A DNA stretch of 41,422 nucleotides, taken from positions 1 through 41,422 of the forward strand of contig NZ_JAQITC010000017.1 of the NCBI RefSeq assembly GCF_028618525.1, written 5' to 3'. The notes below the pieces were generated by a model that worked only from the letters and a program-made list of their open reading frames with translations, ran no database searches and had not been told where the DNA came from. The position numbers and the translations under genes were made by a program. Shown one piece after another: positions 36,483 through 41,422 of the stretch (the first letter of the stretch is position 1; each line of letters begins with the position of its first letter). The DNA is from Bartonella sp. AU55XJBT. Lineage in GTDB: Bacteria; Pseudomonadota; Alphaproteobacteria; Rhizobiales; Rhizobiaceae.

Positions 36483-37447
36483 AAATCGCTATAACCGATA
36501 GAATAACTGAAGTGAGTGAATTTGAGAAACCTCTGGCTGATTTGGGTGCTGAATTTTATTTTTTCAACTCTTTAAATGAAAACGACTTTCCTGAAGAAAT
36601 TCTGAGGGAAATTGATGTCTTATTGATCTGGCATGCAAAAATAACAGAGAAAACAACCAAGGAATTGCATAAATGTAAAATAGCAGGACGATTTGGTATC
36701 GGTTTTGAGCAATTAGATTACGAAGAGCTAAGAAAGCACGGTGTTGAATTTGCTAACAACCCTTCTTATTGTATAGATGAAGTAGCTGATACTGCATTAA
36801 CAATGATTTTGGAAGGATGCAGGCAAGTATCCAGACATAATGATTTAGCAAAAAATATAGTAAGAAAACAATCTTAAAATATTCCGTCCAAAACATAAAA
36901 CCATCGAGTTGGCTGAGTTCGGGAAAATAGTAAAAGCAACGCTAGAGCGTCTAAGGCCTTTTGGATTCAAAATTTTGGTCTATGATCCATATATTGACGA
37001 GGGACTCGCTAAATCACTCAACTTCAAACTATTAGAAGATATAGATACCCTTCTAGGAGAGTCTGATGTGGTATCATTACACTGTCCTCTAACAAAAAAA
37101 ACAATAGGAATGATTAATTCAGAATTTCTCAACAAGATGAAGAAAAATGCTATCTTAGTGAACACCGCGAGAGGGAAAATCCTCAGCGGTTTTGATTGCT
37201 TAGAAAGCATCTAAGCGAAAATCCTAAATTTCACGCATTCCCTGATATTCTCCCCATAGAACCACCCAATAGCCACCCTCTCATTAAAGCTTGGAGAGAC
37301 AATGCGAAGTGGCTATCATCGCGGTTAGTCATTAATCCACACAACGCATACTTTTCAGAAAGCTCACACATCGATATGAGAAAAGATATTGTTTCAACAG
37401 TTATATCTTGCCTATACAAAAGGAAAAGAAAAACTTGGAGTTTTCCT
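36479..37447 (+). pseudogene. Broken D-isomer-specific 2-hydroxyacid dehydrogenase (PGDH/CtBP type)
   Basis: An NAD-dependent 2-hydroxyacid dehydrogenase gene in three pieces. Piece 1 (36479-36877) is the N-terminal catalytic part, including GRFGIGFEQLDYEELRKHGVEFANNPSYCIDEVADTALTM, and ends in TAA. Piece 2 resumes one frame over (from about 36870: RPKHKTIELAEFGKIVKA...ERLRPFGFKILVYDPYID...VVSLHCPLTKKTIGM...NTARGKIL) and ends in TAA at 37212-37214. Piece 3 returns to the first frame near 37200 (HLSENPKFHAFPDILPIEPPNSHPLI...LVINPHNAYFSESSH), which holds the C-terminal catalytic His. The NAD motif GxGxxG reads ExGxxV (GAG 36915-36917, GTA 36930-36932), with a further expected Gly changed to Glu at 36906. 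A functional enzyme is not possible. Its ATG overlaps the dioxygenase stop. Confidence 0.85.
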
Positions 37448-38056
37448 ATGATTAATAATATTTACTGTGTCGGACTCAATTATGTTGAACATGTTCATGA
37501 AATGGGGAATGTTGTTGAAGATGAACCTGTTATATTTAGCAAACCGAATAGTTCACTCATCTTAGGAAATCAAATTGATCTTCCTGATTTTTCCAAAGAA
37601 ATCCATTTCGAAACTGAAATTGTGCTCAGAATCTCAAAGGATACCTTTATGGTCAATGAAAGGGAAGCTGAAGAATGTTATGATGCTGTAGCGGTAGGTC
37701 TTGATCTAACAGCAAGAGATTTGCAAACAAAATTAAAAGAAAAAAAGCTTCCTTGGCTTTTGTCTAAAGGCTTTAAAGGAGCCGCATACGTCTCTGACTT
37801 CATAAACAAGGAAAAAGTCAAGGACCCAATAACCTTTACAATGAAGTTGAATGGTGCAACAAGACAACTTGGCAATACGAGAGATATGATTTTCAGCTTT
37901 GGGAAAATAATATCATTCTTAAGTCACTACATTCAGCTAAGAAGTGGTGATATCATATATACAGGCACTCCACAGGGCGTAGGAAAACTTTCCCCATTTG
38001 ATGCCATAGAACTCTATCTTGAAGATAAATTAATCTCAGAGCTAAAAGTAAAATGA
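37448..38056 (+). CDS. Fumarylacetoacetate-hydrolase-family protein (YcgM-like)
   Basis: Small FAH-family enzyme; relatives hydrolyse C-C bonds in acylpyruvates or decarboxylate oxaloacetate. The start is placed at ATG 37448 (MINNIYCVGLNYVEHVHEMG), which matches the usual beginning of this family and gives 202 residues. The longer open frame back to 37196 only adds the C-terminal remnant of the dehydrogenase. Metal-binding acidic residues appear in IHFETEIVLRI and VAVGLDLTARDLQ, with KLPWLLSKGFKGAA and the end motif YTGTPQGVGKLSPFD. The frame is intact. Its stop overlaps the start of the exporter gene (ATGA). The natural substrate is unknown; the operon suggests a keto-acid derived from a hydroxylated amino acid. 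Confidence 0.85.
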   Translation: MINNIYCVGLNYVEHVHEMGNVVEDEPVIFSKPNSSLILGNQIDLPDFSKEIHFETEIVLRISKDTFMVNEREAEECYDAVAVGLDLTARDLQTKLKEKKLPWLLSKGFKGAAYVSDFINKEKVKDPITFTMKLNGATRQLGNTRDMIFSFGKIISFLSHYIQLRSGDIIYTGTPQGVGKLSPFDAIELYLEDKLISELKVK

Positions 38057-38686
38057 GGCATCAAATACTGACCTTTTTCATTGTTTCATTTTTTTTAGTC
38101 ATCTCACTGGGACCAAACATGGCCCTTATCATCGATAATGCAACGAGATTGGGAAAAAAGAACGCATTTACAAACGTTTTAGGGTTGTGTACAGCAACAT
38201 ATGCGCATGGAGCATTTTCCATATCTAGGTGTATCAGCACTCATTCTCAACAACAAAACGCTCTTCCTTTTAGTAAAACTCATGGGAGGCTGCTATTTAT
38301 TATATATGGGCTTTAAATCGATTAAATCTGGAATACACAGCTTAAATTCAAAAGAAAAAATATCAACGAATGAAAAAAGCATTGTCGGTAAAACAAAGCT
38401 CTTCACCAGCTATATGGATGGTTTTTTAACACAAATACTAAATCCCAAAGTATCAATATTTTACATAGCAGCTTTTCCAAAATTCTTAGCTTCTGGCAGT
38501 AGCATAAAAAAAGGCTTTGAACTTGTAACAATACATTCCTTCAATATCTTTGCATGGTTTACTTTAATGACCATTTTTATATCATTTGCAAGTGCCACTC
38601 TAAAAAAGGAAAAAATAAAAGGATGTATTAATAGTGCAACAGGAACAGTTTTATCGCTATTTTCTTTTTTCATTTTCTTTGGATAA
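38053..38686 (+). pseudogene. LysE-family amino-acid exporter broken by a one-base frameshift
   Basis: LysE/RhtB-type translocators export amino acids and homoserine lactones. The N-terminal part reads ILTFFIVSFFLVISLGPNMA and continues NATRLGKKNAFTNVLGLCTATYAHGAFSI in one frame. From about 38223 the homology continues in the next frame as LGVSALILNNKTLFLLVKLM, GGCYLLYMGFKSIKSG, FLTQILNPKVSIFYIAAFPKF and the C-terminal helices. Removing the single C at 38225 turns ATATCTAGGTGTA into ATA TTA GGT GTA and rejoins the frames as AFSILGVSALI. Otherwise the gene looks complete (about 210 residues, five to six membrane helices), so the lesion is recent, or a sequencing error. Overlaps the hydrolase stop by four bases. 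Confidence 0.85.
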
Positions 38687-39125
38687 CATTTCCTCTTTTG
38701 ATAAGAGGTCGTAAAGCTAACAGAGTAATCTTTTCATGACGCTGCCTCTCACTTCTGAAGAGTCTAACCTCTCACAAAGCTGAGACAATCCCCAATTCTT
38801 TCTTATTTTCTCTGTAAAACTGAATAACGTTGCTTTTTTATCGTAGTCTCAAGAACTTTTGTGTAAACAATAGAATTTATCGCAACGTTTTATCAATATC
38901 TAAATGAAGTTCTTATTCACCACTTTAGAAGAAAAAAGCTAAAGTGTCCCTCTTTTCCTTTGTGAAAAAGGCCCTCTTTTTTACTTATGATAGCATCATA
39001 AAAACAAATAAAATGATTTTAGAAATCATTTAAATTTTTTATCATTAAAGAATTTTCCCTACACTTAAGATGCCAACTCTCTAATGCTACTTGAGCAAAA
39101 AATTTAAACTCTCTCTATTATGAAT

Positions 39126-39170
39126 AACAACATATTGATTATAAACGATAAATTTCATAAAGTTATAAAA
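39126..39170 (+). repeat. Dispersed intergenic repeat, partial copy D
   Basis: AACAACATATTGATTATAAA followed by CGATAAATTTCATAAAG resembles the first 40 bases of copy C at 32219. The downstream boxes of the longer copies are not recognisable. A comparable short copy, ACAACATATTGATGCATAA, lies at 34898-34916. Confidence 0.5.
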
Positions 39171-39232
39171 ACACCTAACAACTTTCTGAAATAATTTTAA
39201 AGGGCGCTCTATCAAAACCTCTTCATGAGCTA

Positions 39233-39258
39233 TTTATTTGTTATTCATAACAAATAAA
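39233..39258. promoter_or_regulatory. 26-base palindrome upstream of cycA
   Basis: TTTATTTGTTAT (39233-39244) and ATAACAAATAAA (39247-39258) are perfect inverted copies separated by only two bases. The tiny spacer disfavours an RNA hairpin and suggests a dimeric-regulator operator or a cruciform. It lies 214 bases before the cycA start. Confidence 0.45.
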
Positions 39259-39471
39259 CTCCCTATGCAAATATCTGTTATGCTATTTAAGAGAAATACA
39301 TTCTCTTTTTTCAAAACCATGTTCTTTTGTTTATCCCCCTTTATCTTTATCCACACAAAACCATAAAAAATGTTTTTTTCCTTTACACCTCATTTATATC
39401 ATGCTTCGATACGAATAATATCTCTTTGAGTGTAATTTAATCTCAAAATAATTAAAGGGAACCCCCAAAAA

Positions 39472-40872
39472 ATGAACTGTAAACAAAATTTAAAAGATGA
39501 TCCTCAGAAAAAACTACAACGTGGTCTAGATAACCGTCACGTACAACTTATAGCCCTCGGTGGGGCTATTGGAACAGGGCTCTTCATGGGATCAGGAAAA
39601 ACGATTAGTGTAGCCGGCCCTTCCATCATACTCGTTTATGCCGTTATTGGATGTGCCCTATACTTTGTCATGCGTGCAATGGGAGAATTATTGCTTTCTA
39701 ATTCACAATATCGATCTCTTATTGATTTTTCAACCGATATGCTAGGGCCAGGAATCGCTTTTTTTGTTGGCTGGAACTATTGGTTAAGCTGGGTTGTGAC
39801 TGGAGCTGCAGATATTATTGCAATCATTAACTATATGCATTTCTGGTGGCCAACACTTAATCCATGGATTGTTGTTTTTGCTTGCATTGGTTTCTTTTTA
39901 ATCCTTAATCTCCTTGCCGTAAAATTTTTTGGTGAACTTGAATTCTGGTTTGGTCTTATCAAAGTCGTAGCAATTTTAGCATTAGTTATTGTTGGATTTT
40001 ATATGATCACTACAGGCTTTACCTCTCCAAATGGTACTGTCGCTTCTCTCAGTCACGTATGGAATGGTGGAGATATATTTCCCCGAGGAATTACAGGTTT
40101 TTTTGCCGGATTTCAAATTGCCATTTTTTCTTTTGTTGGGATTGAAATTGCTGGAACAACAGCAGCTGAAGTCAAAGAACCTAAAAAAGTTCTCCCTAAA
40201 GCAATTAATGCAATACCGGTGCGTATTGTACTCTTTTACATCTTTTCTCTTGCTGTGATTATGTCAGTTACACCTTGGGATCAAATAGTTCCAGATAAAA
40301 GCCCCTTTGTCTCCATGTTTTGGCTTGCTGGCATTCCAATAGCTGCTGGTTTGGTCAATTTTGTTGTTCTCACTTCAGCGGCCTCTTCAGCAAATAGTGG
40401 TATTTTTTCCACCAGCCGTATGATATACGGTCTTGCAACACAAAAAGGCGCTCCTCCAATTTTAGGGAAGCTTTCCAAATACCATGTTCCAGCCAATGCT
40501 CTGTTCTTTTCCTGCCTATGTATTTTAGTAGGATATACAATTGCATCATCATCTCCAAGCATCATAAGTGCTTTTACAATTGTGACAAGTATTTCAGCTA
40601 TTGCATTTTTATTCGTATGGTCCGTCATTTTGATTAGCTATATTGTGTATCGTCGCAATCACCCTCATCTACATGCTGAATCCGTCTACAAAATGCCGGG
40701 AGGTGTCATTATGTGCGGGATTGTGTTAGTGTTTTTTGCTTTCATGCTCTATTTGTTAACATTAGAACACGATACCCTAATAGCTTTAAAATACAGTATC
40801 TTTTGGTTTATCTTCTTAGGCATAATGTATTTTATGTTTATAAGAAAAAAAATTGCTCCAAAGAACAAATAA
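39472..40872 (+). CDS. cycA: D-serine/D-alanine/glycine:proton symporter
   Basis: Amino-acid permease of the APC family (AAT subfamily) in the inner membrane. The 466 residues contain 12 predicted helices and match Escherichia coli CycA blocks as I recall them: RGLDNRHVQLIALGGAIGTG, LFMGSGKTISVAGPSII, VMRAMGELLLSN, FFAGFQIAIFSFVGIEIAGT, TAAEVKEPKKVLPKAIN, SVTPWDQIVPDKSPFV, LTSAASSANSGIFSTSRMIY and YRRNHPHLHAESVYKMP. The frame is intact. It stands alone, with a perfect terminator 21 bases after the stop. Only 1 of 10 arginine codons is AGA/AGG by hand count. Nearby amino-acid systems (importer at 4.6-7.8 kb, LysE remnant) are separate units. Confidence 0.93.
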   Translation: MNCKQNLKDDPQKKLQRGLDNRHVQLIALGGAIGTGLFMGSGKTISVAGPSIILVYAVIGCALYFVMRAMGELLLSNSQYRSLIDFSTDMLGPGIAFFVGWNYWLSWVVTGAADIIAIINYMHFWWPTLNPWIVVFACIGFFLILNLLAVKFFGELEFWFGLIKVVAILALVIVGFYMITTGFTSPNGTVASLSHVWNGGDIFPRGITGFFAGFQIAIFSFVGIEIAGTTAAEVKEPKKVLPKAINAIPVRIVLFYIFSLAVIMSVTPWDQIVPDKSPFVSMFWLAGIPIAAGLVNFVVLTSAASSANSGIFSTSRMIYGLATQKGAPPILGKLSKYHVPANALFFSCLCILVGYTIASSSPSIISAFTIVTSISAIAFLFVWSVILISYIVYRRNHPHLHAESVYKMPGGVIMCGIVLVFFAFMLYLLTLEHDTLIALKYSIFWFIFLGIMYFMFIRKKIAPKNK

Positions 40873-40892
40873 AATCTATACAAAACAGCTCA

Positions 40893-40922
40893 AAAAAGGG
40901 TAACTAAAGTGTTACCCTTTTT
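40893..40922 (+). terminator. Rho-independent terminator of cycA
   Basis: AAAAAGGGTAAC (40893-40904) pairs perfectly with GTTACCCTTTTT (40911-40922), six-base loop, ending in a T run. A-rich on the left and T-rich on the right, it could work in both directions. Confidence 0.85.
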
Positions 40923-41422
40923 CTTCTTAATCTTCTCCCCACACTTCAAAAGAAGAGGATTCCTCCCAGCACCGGTTTGTAGAAAAATCTGACGTGTTAA
41001 GGGAGATGCTGCTAACCACTTATATGGTTCACCTACATAAGGCTCTATGGGCCCCCTGCCCTGAATACTTCACCTAGCACTCATTCTAAAAATACCTAAT
41101 GTATAATATATTTTCCCCTATTACTGCTCTAAACAACGGTGTTGTACAGTATAATAGGATAATACACGAATTATTCTGTAAAGAATTTTCTATAAAGTTC
41201 ACTTACATTGTTTACTCATACAATATTTAGACTTTGCCTCCTCCCCCAATTTTTATGCAACTTTTTTTCAAGATTAAAAATACATCTCTCAATGAAATAG
41301 ATACTAACAGTTATCTACAACAACAAAATTTTTTATTTTTAAAAAAATCATAATTATCATTTTTATAAAACTATTTTAAATATATTTTTATATAAAATGA
41401 AAATTATTATTTAATAAATATT
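40923..41422. other. Terminal spacer
   Basis: About 500 bases. The part 40930-41070 has higher G+C and, on the minus strand, a 59-codon stop-free stretch (40890-41069) with a protein-like core but no start codon. The part 41090-41165 resembles 16940-17020 weakly. From 41220 to the end the DNA is extremely AT-rich, without structure I can support. Confidence 0.5.

Larger units (their letters stand above)
38687..39471. other. Spacer between the accessory operon and cycA
   Basis: About 785 bases. It contains a short copy of the dispersed-repeat 5' box (39126-39145), a 26-base palindrome (39233-39258, listed separately) and AT-rich DNA. No gene remnant could be read in either strand. The cycA ribosome binding site is weak (AAAGGGAAC). 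Confidence 0.55.

Overview
The window is AT-rich chromosomal DNA of an alphaproteobacterium. It is most likely a Bartonella species. The evidence is the rhizobial-type order pcm-tolC-popZ-valS, an ExoR-type Sel1-repeat protein, a fused SecDF, a PopZ (DUF2497) protein, a hemin-binding-protein (Hbp)-type porin, low G+C, and long spacers carrying dispersed repeats and gene remnants. The species cannot be fixed from the sequence alone.

Layout. 1-3.5 kb (minus): the str operon rpsL-rpsG-fusA-tuf, with a recognisable CTTGAC-N17-CTATTA promoter. 3.6-7.9 kb (plus): exonuclease III and a four-gene polar amino-acid ABC importer. 7.9-8.7 kb (minus): exoR. 8.7-10.0 kb: non-coding, with repeats and protein-like remnants. 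10.0-15.8 kb (minus): valS, popZ, tolC, pcm. 15.98-16.3 kb: tRNA-Cys (minus) and tRNA-Asn (plus), followed by a 1.4-kb spacer. 17.7-21.2 kb (minus): DEAD-box helicase rhlE, a secreted hypothetical protein and ilvA. 21.4 kb: tRNA-Leu. 21.8-26 kb (minus): an Hbp-like porin, a small exported protein and a large MscS-family channel. 26.6-32 kb (plus): secDF, a YbaL-type K+/H+ antiporter and a YbhN/LPG-synthase-type membrane protein. 32.6 kb: tRNA-Lys (minus). 33.1-34.6 kb (plus): a TerC-CBS-CorC_HlyC membrane protein. 35.7-38.7 kb (plus): an unusual accessory operon. 39.5-40.9 kb (plus): cycA.

The most interesting part is 35.7-38.7 kb. A good promoter and a very strong ribosome binding site precede four tightly linked reading frames: an isoleucine-dioxygenase-type 2-oxoglutarate/Fe(II) enzyme, a 2-hydroxyacid dehydrogenase, a small FAH-family hydrolase and a LysE-family amino-acid exporter. 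Together they look like a pathway that hydroxylates an aliphatic amino acid, processes it and exports product. The dehydrogenase (two frame changes and loss of the NAD-binding glycines) and the exporter (one-base frameshift) are broken, while the dioxygenase and the hydrolase remain open. Arginine codon use in the dioxygenase (9 of 12 AGA/AGG by hand count, against 1 of 10 in the neighbouring cycA) suggests the cassette was acquired by transfer and is now decaying.

The spacers hold a dispersed repeat family beginning ACAACATATTGATTTATAAA, a second weaker family, several hairpins, and short stretches of protein-like sequence without intact genes. All functional statements come from sequence patterns recalled for the named families; no database search was run.
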